From the NCBI GenBank assembly GCA_030431455.1, contig JAUIJE010000017.1, positions 1 to 64,000 of the forward strand: DNA of 64,000 bases, read 5' to 3'. Origin of the DNA: a bacterium. GTDB lineage: Bacteria; Myxococcota; UBA727; JAUIJE01. Made by a program: the position numbers and the translations under genes. Shown here in pieces: positions 19,054 through 26,637 of the stretch. Within the stretch, counting starts at the first letter, position 1; every line of letters begins with the position of its first letter. The notes under the pieces were generated by a model that was not told the DNA's origin, searched no databases, and saw only the letters and a list, made by a program, of their open reading frames with translations.

Positions 19054-20219
19054 CCGAAGAGAACCTCCCCCGGGTCTTGTGCCTCGACGACGAGCAACGT
19101 GTGCTCGAGGGACTCGAGAACCAGCTGTGTTTTGAGTACCAGGTCGAGTCGTTCACCGCGGGCGACCAAGCCCTCGCCCGGCTGGACACCCCCGATGCCC
19201 CGCACTTCGACGTCATCATCTCCGACATGCGCATGCCCGGCATGGACGGCGCCACCTTCTTGAAGGAGGCCCACCAGCGCACCCCCGACGTGGTGCGCAT
19301 CCTCCTCACCGGCCATTCCGACCTCGACGACGCCGCCGCGGCGGTGAACAAAGGGCACATCTACAGGTTCTTGCAGAAGCCCTGCGATCCCGATCAGCTG
19401 ATGAGCACGGTGGCCGCCGGCGTTCGGCAGACCGCCCTGCAGCGGGCCGAGCGCGAGATCCTCCACGGCACCCTCAATGGCACTGTGCGGTTGTTGGTCG
19501 ACGTGCTCGGCATCGTGTCACCGGCCGCGTTCCGCACCATCGGGGATGTTCGCGACATGGTCATGTCCGCCACCGAGACCCTCGGGCTCGAGGTGGCGTG
19601 GGAGATCGAAGCCGCCGCCTCCTTGTACCGGCTGGGGGCGGTGACCATGCCCGACGACGTGGTGCTCAAGGGGCTCGCGGGCCAGGCGCTGTCGGGGGCC
19701 GAGGGCGAGATGTTCCTCAAGCTCGGCGAGACCAGCGCGCGGTTCCTCGACCAGATCCCGCGCCTGTCCGGCGTGGCCCGCATCATCCGGCGGGCCCACG
19801 AAATCCGCTTCGGGATGTTGCCCAAGGAGGGTGAAGACGCGCGCGCGGCGTGGCTGGTGGCCGCGGCCGAAGAGATCGACATGCGCGTCTGCTCGGGCAA
19901 AAAATGGGTCCGGGCCAAACAGAGCGTGTGCCGCTCGTTGCGGCTGCCCCCCGAGCTCACCGCGGCCCTCACCCACCACACGGAGACGAGCCAGGGGGGC
20001 CCGCAGTTTGTGCAGATCGAGGACCTCACCCAGGGCATGACCCTCGACTCGGATGTGTTGTCCAAGTCGGGCCAGCCTTTGGTGCGCAAGGGCACCCAGG
20101 TCTCGCCCGCGCTCATCGCCCGCTTGGAAAACTTCGCCGCCAACCAAGGGGTGCAAGAGCCACTGCAGGTGCGGTGGTCGGCGGAGGGCGCCCTGGCCGC
20201 GGCCACCGCGCCGGCCTGA
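19050..20219 (+). CDS. Response regulator with degenerate HD-GYP-like output domain
   Basis: The 389-residue protein starts at ATG 19050, overlapping the previous stop by 4 bp. Residues 1-125 are an intact receiver (CLDDE, phospho-acceptor Asp59 in IISDMRMPG, Lys in LQKPC). Residues ~175-310 align by pattern with HD-GYP domains: AASLYRLGAVTMPDDVVLKG stands where active enzymes have LLHDIGKIGIP, and IIRRAHEIRFGM where they have the HHE-type motif. The metal-binding His-Asp pair and the GYP motif are missing, so cyclic-di-GMP hydrolysis is not expected. A short C-terminal beta region (FVQIEDLTQGMTLDSDV) resembles the DUF3369/RpfG-like tail. It ends the operon. Confidence 0.82.
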   Translation: MTEENLPRVLCLDDEQRVLEGLENQLCFEYQVESFTAGDQALARLDTPDAPHFDVIISDMRMPGMDGATFLKEAHQRTPDVVRILLTGHSDLDDAAAAVNKGHIYRFLQKPCDPDQLMSTVAAGVRQTALQRAEREILHGTLNGTVRLLVDVLGIVSPAAFRTIGDVRDMVMSATETLGLEVAWEIEAAASLYRLGAVTMPDDVVLKGLAGQALSGAEGEMFLKLGETSARFLDQIPRLSGVARIIRRAHEIRFGMLPKEGEDARAAWLVAAAEEIDMRVCSGKKWVRAKQSVCRSLRLPPELTAALTHHTETSQGGPQFVQIEDLTQGMTLDSDVLSKSGQPLVRKGTQVSPALIARLENFAANQGVQEPLQVRWSAEGALAAATAPA

Positions 20220-20246
20220 CCCCGCTCCTCGAGGTGTCCGCGTGCG

Positions 20247-20993
20247 CTATTTCCGAAAGCGCATGCCCCAGACCTTGGTCGCGGCCTCGAGCACAATGCT
20301 GCTGTCCATTTTGCTTCGGCCCGCTTCGCGCTCGTAGAACACGATGGGGATCTCCTTGACCCGAAAGCCCTGCTCGAGGGCGCGGTAGGTCAGCTCGATC
20401 TGGAACGCGTAGCCGGTGCACTCGACCGAGTCGAGATCGATGGCGAGCAGCACCTCGCGCCGAAAACACTTGAACCCGCCGGTGAGATCGCTGACGTCGA
20501 CGCCGAGGATGCGGCGCGCGTACAGCGAGCCCCCTTTGCTGATCAGCTTGCGCAGCGACGACCAGTTCACCGTGCCGCCGCCGCTGACGTAGCGGGAGCC
20601 GAGCACGAGGTCGTAGTCCTGGATCGCGCGCAAGAACTCCGGGATGTACCGAGGCTGGTGGGAAAAGTCCGCGTCCATCTCGAAGATGAACTTGTAGGTG
20701 CGCTCGAGGGCCCAGCGGAACCCGGCGAGGTAGGCGCGGCCCAGGCCTTGTTTGCCCGGGCGGTGGAGCACATGCACCCGCGCGTGCTGGTCGGCCAAGC
20801 CGTCCGCCACCGCCCCGGTGCCGTCGGGGCTGTTGTCGTCGATGATGAGCACGTCGACGGGCGCCACCCGCAAGAGCTCTTCGACGATGGACGAGATGTT
20901 CTCGCGCTCGTTGTAGGTGGGGATGCAGACCAACGCGTCGCTGGGGGCCGCGTCGGGGGCGGGGTCGTCGGGGACGTCGTGCTCTTCGTTCAT
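20247..20993 (-). CDS. Polyprenyl-phosphate mannosyltransferase-like GT2 enzyme
   Basis: The 248-residue soluble GT2 protein has the hallmarks of DPM1/Ppm1-type enzymes: CIPTYNERENI near the N-terminus, IIDDNSPDGTGAVAD, the FEMDADFSHQP metal-binding DAD motif, GSRYVSGG and LTGGFKCFRR. Such enzymes move mannose (or glucose) from a nucleotide sugar to a polyprenyl phosphate, providing lipid-linked sugars for envelope glycans. It lacks the C-terminal membrane domain of some bacterial homologues and so matches the single-domain type. Start ATG 20993 was chosen because the core begins shortly after. It is 43 bp downstream of the membrane-protein gene on the same strand and convergent with the signalling operon. 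Confidence 0.88.
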   Translation of the reverse strand: MNEEHDVPDDPAPDAAPSDALVCIPTYNERENISSIVEELLRVAPVDVLIIDDNSPDGTGAVADGLADQHARVHVLHRPGKQGLGRAYLAGFRWALERTYKFIFEMDADFSHQPRYIPEFLRAIQDYDLVLGSRYVSGGGTVNWSSLRKLISKGGSLYARRILGVDVSDLTGGFKCFRREVLLAIDLDSVECTGYAFQIELTYRALEQGFRVKEIPIVFYEREAGRSKMDSSIVLEAATKVWGMRFRK

Positions 20994-21036
20994 CGGGGCG
21001 AAACCTCTGCGCGGTCTGGCAGACGGACGCGGTGCG

Positions 21037-22776
21037 TCAAGGCCCCTTGGGCGGCGGGGCCCCCGGCTTGCCCAGCCCCCCGGGCGGCGGGGGCAAAGCC
21101 GTGGACGGCTTGAACTGGACCAAGGACTCGCGCACGAGGCCGGGCACCGAGGGCGCGGGCCGCACCCGTTCGATGCGCCACGTGCGCGGCTCGTCGTCGA
21201 ACAGGAGCACGACACAGCCCACTTCGCCCCGGTGCGGGGCCGGGCACGCGCCGGCCACCGCCGCCGCCACCTGTTGCGCGAGGTCCTCGACCGGTCCCGG
21301 CCCGAACCGGTCCCAGGGCACGGTGCGCGCCTCGTCGAGCACCGTGCGCCCCACCCCGGCGGCCCGCCTGGCAAAGGCCACGCTCGCCCCGGGGGCGTTG
21401 TTGCGGACCAGGCCGTCCGCCCCCCACTCGACCGCGGTGCGGCGCCGGGCGCGGTGGGTGGTGACCAGGCCGAGCACGGCCCCCCCGCCCTCGTCGACGA
21501 ACAGCTCCTGGGGGGCGACCCGGCCGGCGCGCACCGCGCCCCCGTCGCCCACGCCGATCAAGGCCGCGGGGTCGGCGCGCTCGCTGCGCAATGTGCCTTC
21601 ATGGCCGGGCGCGAAGAGTTCGATCCGCACCACCCGCGCGGCCTGCGCGCCCTGCACCGCGTCGACGAGCAGCACCCGGTCGACGACCACACCGCGCCGT
21701 TGGTAGAGCACACCGGTGACCAGCAGCGCCACCGCGGCCAGGCCGAGCCCGCTCTGGCGGGCGCGCCCCCGCCGGAGACAGAGCGCCCCCCCGACGACAA
21801 AACCCGCCAACGGCCAAAGCCAGCCGACCGACCACCCCACCCGCACCCCGCGCTGGCCGAGCACGTCGAGGGCGGCGGGCAGCACATCCTGATCCACGCC
21901 GTGCGGTTGGTCGGCGAGCGCGAACGCGAGCGCGGCTTGTTCGGCCGCGACCGGCGCGTCCGGCGCCCGCTCGAGATAAAGCCCGGCGCCGGCGGCGAAC
22001 GCGCGCACCTTGCGCACGTCGTCGGGCGCGACCGCGGCGCCGCCCTCTTGGGCCGACACCCCGTCGGGCAACGCCACCGCCACGCCCGCCTTTTGCTCTG
22101 GCTTGTCCTTGCCGATGACCTCGTCGGGGTGTTTGGTCACCGCGATGTCGCCCACGAACACCCCGCGTTGGGCCGCGGGGCCGACCACCACCCCGCCGTC
22201 GCGCAGCTGGGCCACGGCCGCGGCCTGGACCAGCGGGGGGGGCGGGCCCATTCCGAGCACGGTGGCGATGTAGCCGGTGGCCACCCCCTCGGGCGCGACC
22301 GCGCCCGCGCTCGGGGGCCGGTGGACGCCAAAGGGGGGCCAAGGCCCCTGCCCGTCGTCGAGGACCACGGTCAGTTCGCGCGCGGTGGGGCCCTGGAGGT
22401 CGAGCACCGCGCCCACCGGGCGGGTGCCTTCTTCGGTGGCGCACACGTCGCCGAGGCACAGGGTGAGCGGGAGGTGCGAGAGCACGGGGATGCGCACGGG
22501 CACCGCCACCGCGTCGGTGGGGGCCGGCTTTTGCACCGACACGTCGGCCACGGCGCACGCGGGGTCGGGGCACACCCGCACCGGGACCCGGGCCTCGCCC
22601 CGGTCGGGCCCGACCAAGCGCAGGGTGGCGGTCTCGACCACCACCCGGGACGGGGCGGTGGCGGGGCGGGTGAGCACCGCCCGCATCCCGTCGTGTTCGA
22701 CCACGAGGGGGGCGCCGGGCGCGGCGGACGCCCCCGCGCTGAGCAGCAGCCACAATGCAACTGCTCCCCCGGCCAT
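21037..22776 (-). CDS. Membrane protein of unknown function with periplasmic N-domain
   Basis: I do not recognise a family for this 579-residue protein. ATG 22776 starts a signal-like helix (AVALWLLLSAGASA). Residues 25-285 are a beta-rich presumed periplasmic region with two Cys pairs (CPDPAC, CLGDVC) that could form disulfides. Two transmembrane helices follow around 305-325 (WLWPLAGFVVGGALCL) and 330-350 (GLAAVALLVTGVLY). The C-terminal ~230 residues contain AVEWGADGLVRNN and EVGCVVLLFDDEPRTW and end in a Pro-rich tail. The start is 2 bp from the fabZ stop, so it is translated as the next gene of the skp-lpxD-fabZ transcript, which hints at an envelope role. Confidence 0.7.
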   Translation of the reverse strand: MAGGAVALWLLLSAGASAAPGAPLVVEHDGMRAVLTRPATAPSRVVVETATLRLVGPDRGEARVPVRVCPDPACAVADVSVQKPAPTDAVAVPVRIPVLSHLPLTLCLGDVCATEEGTRPVGAVLDLQGPTARELTVVLDDGQGPWPPFGVHRPPSAGAVAPEGVATGYIATVLGMGPPPPLVQAAAVAQLRDGGVVVGPAAQRGVFVGDIAVTKHPDEVIGKDKPEQKAGVAVALPDGVSAQEGGAAVAPDDVRKVRAFAAGAGLYLERAPDAPVAAEQAALAFALADQPHGVDQDVLPAALDVLGQRGVRVGWSVGWLWPLAGFVVGGALCLRRGRARQSGLGLAAVALLVTGVLYQRRGVVVDRVLLVDAVQGAQAARVVRIELFAPGHEGTLRSERADPAALIGVGDGGAVRAGRVAPQELFVDEGGGAVLGLVTTHRARRRTAVEWGADGLVRNNAPGASVAFARRAAGVGRTVLDEARTVPWDRFGPGPVEDLAQQVAAAVAGACPAPHRGEVGCVVLLFDDEPRTWRIERVRPAPSVPGLVRESLVQFKPSTALPPPPGGLGKPGAPPPKGP

Positions 22777-22778
22777 GG

Positions 22779-23276
22779 CTAGCGCGCGCCCTCGGGGAGG
22801 TCGGCGATGGCGGCGGTGATGACCGCCTCGGCCGCGCGTTTGCCGTCGACGGTGGCGCTGGTCTCGACCTTGCCGAGCCGGCTGCGCAGGGTGATGATCT
22901 TGGCCGTCATCACCAGTTGGTCGCCGGGCACCACCGGGCGGCGGAACTTGACCTTGTCCATGCTCATCAACAGCGGCACCTTGTTGTCCGACTTGGTCGA
23001 CGACAACGCATGCACCATCAACGCCGCGGTCTGGGCCAAGGCCTCGACCTGGAGCACCCCGGGCATGACCGGAAAGCCGGGGAAATGTCCCTGGAAGAAC
23101 GCTTCGTTGGCGGTGACGTTCTTGATCGCGGTCAGGCTCTCGGCATCCGCCGAGATAACGCGGTCGACGAGCAGGAAGGGATAGCGGTGCGGCAGCACCT
23201 TCACGATGTCCGCCCACTCAGCAGGGATGGGGAACTCATTGGCGCCCACCAGGCGGCGCTCGGTCTGTTCGGCCAT
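22779..23276 (-). CDS. fabZ: 3-hydroxyacyl-[ACP] dehydratase FabZ
   Basis: FabZ dehydrates 3-hydroxyacyl-ACP in type II fatty acid synthesis. The 165-residue length is slightly longer than E. coli FabZ (151) because of a short N-terminal extension. The start ATG 23276 has AAGGAGG at good spacing. LPHRYPFLLVDRV and GHFPGFPVMPGVLQVEALAQ are present; by alignment with E. coli His54 and Glu68 the catalytic pair is His64 and Glu78. It lies 67 bp downstream of lpxD, the classic order that balances fatty acid and lipid A synthesis, but lpxA and lpxB do not follow. Confidence 0.95.
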   Translation of the reverse strand: MAEQTERRLVGANEFPIPAEWADIVKVLPHRYPFLLVDRVISADAESLTAIKNVTANEAFFQGHFPGFPVMPGVLQVEALAQTAALMVHALSSTKSDNKVPLLMSMDKVKFRRPVVPGDQLVMTAKIITLRSRLGKVETSATVDGKRAAEAVITAAIADLPEGAR

Positions 23277-23343
23277 GAACTGGTCCTCCTTGTCGGCCCT
23301 GCCATAGCAGCATCGTGCACCGTCCACGAGGCCACCCCGCGGG

Positions 23344-24414
23344 CTAATCCGCGGACCCCTCCAGCGCGGCCAAACGCGCCTCGAGCCGCGCCAGGGCCGC
23401 CGCCTGCCGCCGCACCTGCTGCACGAGCTCGTCGTGGCGGGCCAGGTGCGCGCTCGTCTTGAGCCACACCCGGTGCGGCACCGCCGGATACCCGCTCTTG
23501 GCCGCGCCCGCGGGCACGTCCCGGGTCACCCCGCTCTTGCCCCCGATGCGGGCTTGGGCCCCGATGCGCACATAGGGCGAAACCCCGACCTGTCCGGCGA
23601 GCACCGCGCCCTCGCCCACGTCGACGTCACCGCCAAGCCCGCCGCCGGACACGACGACCGCGTGGGCCCCGATGTGCACCCCGTGGCCCACCTGCACGAG
23701 GTTGTCGAGCTTGGCCCCGGCCCCCACCACGGTGTCGCGCAGCTGGCCCCGGTCGATGCCGCTGTTGGCCCCGACCTCGACGTCCTCGGCGATGGTCACG
23801 CCCCCCACCTGCCGGACTTTGCGGTTGTGCGCCCCGTCGGGGGCGTAGCCGAACCCATCCGCGCCCACCACCACCCCGGGTTGCAGAATCGTGCGCGCCC
23901 CGATGCGCACCCCGTCGAGGATGACGCAGTGGGCGCCGATGTGTGCCCCAGGCCCGATGAACACGTCGTCCGCGATCACCACATGTGACTGCACGACCGC
24001 GCCGGCCTCGATCACCGACGCCCCCACCACGCAGTAGGGCTCCAGCCGGGCCTGGGGGTGGACGCGGGCCTGGGGGCTGATGACACACGTGGCGTGCACC
24101 CCGGGCGCGGCCGGGACATCGACGTACAGCTCGTCGAGCACCCGGCGCCACAGGTCGGCCGCGTCCTCCGCGAACATCACCGCACAGGGCAGCTCGTCGG
24201 CGACGTGGGCGGCGGTGCGCTCGTCGGTCACGAGGCACGCCGCGCGGGTGGCGCGCACCTCGTCGAATCTTTTTTTGGTGTGGCAGAACGTGATGTGCTG
24301 CGCGCCCGCGTGCGCGGGGTCTTTGGCCCCGTCGACGACCAGCTCGTCGTCCCCGATGAGCCGGGCGTGGCAGCGCGCCGCGAGTTCGCCGAGCGAACGG
24401 GCTTGGCCGCGCAC
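23344..24414 (-). CDS. lpxD: UDP-3-O-acylglucosamine N-acyltransferase
   Basis: LpxD adds the second 3-hydroxyacyl chain to UDP-3-O-acyl-glucosamine in lipid A synthesis. The 356-residue protein has an N-terminal uridine-binding domain (ITFCHTKKRF) and a left-handed beta-helix of hexapeptide repeats (IGPGAHIGAHCVILDGVRIG). Conserved stretches are GFGYAPDG, GANSGIDRGQLRDTVVG and the catalytic-His segment QVGHGVHIGA (His244, E. coli His239 equivalent). The C-terminal helix closes the trimer. The start is a GTG at 24414, 2 bp after the skp stop, consistent with coupled translation. The usual Ala/Gly-rich AGCAGIAGS-like coil is SGGGLGG here. Confidence 0.94.
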   Translation of the reverse strand: MRGQARSLGELAARCHARLIGDDELVVDGAKDPAHAGAQHITFCHTKKRFDEVRATRAACLVTDERTAAHVADELPCAVMFAEDAADLWRRVLDELYVDVPAAPGVHATCVISPQARVHPQARLEPYCVVGASVIEAGAVVQSHVVIADDVFIGPGAHIGAHCVILDGVRIGARTILQPGVVVGADGFGYAPDGAHNRKVRQVGGVTIAEDVEVGANSGIDRGQLRDTVVGAGAKLDNLVQVGHGVHIGAHAVVVSGGGLGGDVDVGEGAVLAGQVGVSPYVRIGAQARIGGKSGVTRDVPAGAAKSGYPAVPHRVWLKTSAHLARHDELVQQVRRQAAALARLEARLAALEGSAD

Positions 24415-24416
24415 GG

Positions 24417-24953
24417 CTACTTCTTCTTGCCGCCCTTTTTCTTCCCGTACGCTTGGTTGTAGCGGCGGATGAGCTCGTTGGTGAGGTCGAGGTGGCCCTT
24501 GGAGTAGAGCACCGCGGACCGGTCGACGATCATGGTGTAGCCCTGCTCCCGGCCCATGGTCTCGAGGATCACGCCCATCTTTTGGAAGATGGCGCCGGTG
24601 ACCTCGGACTCCTTCTTGGTGAGCTCTTGCTGCATGGTGAAGTAGAGCTGTTGCACCTCGAGGAGCTGCTTTTGCAGCTCGGCGAGCTTCTCTTGCTTCA
24701 CCTCGGGCTTCATCATCATCCCGCGGGCGTCGATCTCTTCTTTCATCGCCTTCAGCGCGTTCTGTTTTTCGTCGAGCTTGCGCTGCTTTTCGTCGAACTC
24801 TTTTTTCAGCGCCGCTTTGGCGGTGGCGCCCTCGTCCACTTCATTCAGCGCGCGCTGGAGGTCGACGTAGCCGATCTCATTCTCGGCCGCGGCCGCGGGA
24901 AGCGACACGAACAGCACACCGAGGCACAGGGCGGACAACACAGCACGAGACAT
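24417..24953 (-). CDS. skp: OmpH/Skp-family periplasmic chaperone
   Basis: Skp holds unfolded outer-membrane proteins in the periplasm. From ATG 24953 (AAGGAG seven bases upstream) the 178-residue product has a signal peptide (LSALCLGVLFVSLPAAAAE). The mature N-terminal strand EIGYVDLQRALNEVDEG is typical of OmpH. A long Lys/Glu/Gln-rich coiled coil follows (residues ~45-120), then the C-terminal TMIVDRSAVLYSKGHLDLT segment that completes the body. It heads the skp-lpxD-fabZ run; bamA, which usually precedes skp, is absent and pyk lies upstream instead. Confidence 0.93.
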   Translation of the reverse strand: MSRAVLSALCLGVLFVSLPAAAAENEIGYVDLQRALNEVDEGATAKAALKKEFDEKQRKLDEKQNALKAMKEEIDARGMMMKPEVKQEKLAELQKQLLEVQQLYFTMQQELTKKESEVTGAIFQKMGVILETMGREQGYTMIVDRSAVLYSKGHLDLTNELIRRYNQAYGKKKGGKKK

Positions 24954-25081
24954 CGACACACTCCTTTTTGCCCCCACCCTGAAACGAAAGCGGGGTGAGG
25001 GACATTCACGCGGGCGACGCTACCACCACAAAGGCGGCTGTCTATGCGGGTCTGCGCCGCGCCGTGCGCGCCCTGCGGCGG

Positions 25082-26530
25082 TCACCGCACCCCGGCGAGG
25101 CGGCTGGTCCCCACACAGTGCAGGTGCATCGTGTTGGTGCGTTGTCGTTGCGACAGCGGGACCTTGCTGCACACCACCACCGTCTGGCCCGGCTCGGCGA
25201 GTTGGCCCTCGATCATGCGGTCGTCGATGGCGGCGAACAGCGCCTCGGTGGACTCGATGTTGGGCAGCAGTTGGCTCTGGACCCCCCACGCAAACTGCAG
25301 GCGCCGCCGCTGCTCCTCGTCCTGCACAAACGCGACGATGGGCACCCGCGGACGGTACTCGGCGATGAGCCGCGCGGTGCTCCCCGAGTTGGTGTACACG
25401 CAGATCGCGTCGGCCTTGAGCTCGTGGGCCGAGCGCACCGCGGCGAGCGAGATCGCGTTCTGGAAGTCCTGGGCCGCCTGGGTGTCGAGGGCGTGGTTGG
25501 TCTGCACGTATTCCGCGCGGTCGCTGCCCTCGGCCTCGATGATGATGCGGCTCATGATCTCGACCACCGCCTTGGGGTCGCGGCCCACCGCGGTCTCGCC
25601 GGACAACATCACCGCGTCCGCCCCGTCGAACACCGCGTTGGCGACGTCGGACGCCTCTGCCCGGGTCGGCCGCGGGTTGTGGATCATCGACTCGAGCATT
25701 TGGGTGGCCACGATCACCGAGCGCCCCCGCCGGTTGGCCTCCTCGATGATGCGTTTTTGGATCACCGGCACCTTCTCCGGGGGCATCTCCACCCCGAGGT
25801 CACCGCGGGCCACCATCACCCCGTCGGCCTCCTCGATGATGCCGTCGAGCTGGTCGATGGCCTGGGGCTTTTCCAGCTTGGCCACAATGAAGGCCCGGCT
25901 CTTGTGGGCCGCGAGCTCCCGCCGCAGCATGCGCACGTCGTGGCCGGTGCGCACGAATGACAATGCCACTGCATCGACACCGATCTCGGCCCCGAAATGG
26001 GCATCCTGGATGTCCTTTTCGGTGAGCGAGGGCGCGGACACTTTGCTGTGCGGCAGGTTGATGCCCTTTTTGTCCTTGAGCACGCCCCCGTCGATGACCC
26101 GGCACCGCACGTCGGTGTCGGTGGTCCCGAGCACCTCGAGGCTGAGGTTGCCGTCGTCGAGCAGAATGCGGTCGCCGGCGGCCACGTCGCGGGGCAACAG
26201 CTTGTAGGACGTGCCGAACCGCTCGGACGTGCCGACGATGTCGTCGGTGGTGATCACGGTCTCCGCCCCCGCCTCGAGGGGCACCCCGCCGTCCTCCATG
26301 GTCAGGCACCGAATCTTGGGCCCCTGGAGGTCCTGCATGATCGCGACCGGCTTTTGCGCCTCGGCCGCGGCCTCGCGGATGGTGTTGAACAGGCCCCGGT
26401 GGAAGTCGTAGCTCCCGTGCGAGAAGTTGAGGCGAGCCACGTCCATGCCCGCGTCGATCAGGCTGCGAATGGCCTCTTTGGACGACGAGGCCGGCCCCAA
26501 GGTACACACGATTTTTGCGCGGCGTTGCAT
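25082..26530 (-). CDS. pyk: Pyruvate kinase
   Basis: Pyruvate kinase transfers phosphate from phosphoenolpyruvate to ADP in the last step of glycolysis. The 482-residue protein from ATG 26530 has KIVCTLGPASS, the substrate-binding MDVARLNFSHG, AIMQDLQGPKIR, the B-domain lid, the AKLEKPQAI catalytic-Lys segment, DGVMVARGDLGVEM and TQMLESMIHNPRPTRAEASD. The C-terminal allosteric domain is intact (VYTNSGSTARLIAEYRP). A strong bidirectional terminator lies upstream (26593-26622), so pyk has its own promoter in the short gap 26531-26592. One strict iterated motif lies over the codons for Asp-Ala-Val-Ala-Leu-Ser and uses codons rare in the neighbourhood (GCA, TTG, TCA). Confidence 0.97.
   Translation of the reverse strand: MQRRAKIVCTLGPASSSKEAIRSLIDAGMDVARLNFSHGSYDFHRGLFNTIREAAAEAQKPVAIMQDLQGPKIRCLTMEDGGVPLEAGAETVITTDDIVGTSERFGTSYKLLPRDVAAGDRILLDDGNLSLEVLGTTDTDVRCRVIDGGVLKDKKGINLPHSKVSAPSLTEKDIQDAHFGAEIGVDAVALSFVRTGHDVRMLRRELAAHKSRAFIVAKLEKPQAIDQLDGIIEEADGVMVARGDLGVEMPPEKVPVIQKRIIEEANRRGRSVIVATQMLESMIHNPRPTRAEASDVANAVFDGADAVMLSGETAVGRDPKAVVEIMSRIIIEAEGSDRAEYVQTNHALDTQAAQDFQNAISLAAVRSAHELKADAICVYTNSGSTARLIAEYRPRVPIVAFVQDEEQRRRLQFAWGVQSQLLPNIESTEALFAAIDDRMIEGQLAEPGQTVVVCSKVPLSQRQRTNTMHLHCVGTSRLAGVR
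25961..25973 (+). repeat. Iterated motif CAATGnnnnTGCA, strict copy
   Basis: CAATG-CCAC-TGCA, antisense to pyk. The coding strand reads GAT GCA GTG GCA TTG TCA for Asp-Ala-Val-Ala-Leu-Ser, avoiding the GC-ending codons used elsewhere in the gene. Confidence 0.8.
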
Positions 26531-26592
26531 GGCTGCCGTCTGGCACAGAAAACGAAAAAGCAACACCGGCGACCGGGAGGCCCCGCACAAAC

Positions 26593-26622
26593 AAAAACGC
26601 CGGCCCTGCGGCCGGCGTTTTT
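26593..26622. terminator. Bidirectional rho-independent terminator
   Basis: A perfect 13-bp stem (26593-26605 with 26610-26622) closes on a CTGC tetraloop. The stem core is CGCCGGCC/GGCCGGCG flanked by A5 on the left and T5 on the right, so it works in both directions. It ends the transcript of the zinc-ribbon membrane protein gene (26638-27372) before pyk. Confidence 0.9.
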
Positions 26623-26637
26623 CGTCTGCGGACCGAA

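Noticed and set aside
24975-24997. Hairpin CACCC...GGGTG upstream of skp as a terminator
   Set aside because: The stem is only 5 bp with a long loop and no T-tract on either strand, so it is within chance for this composition.
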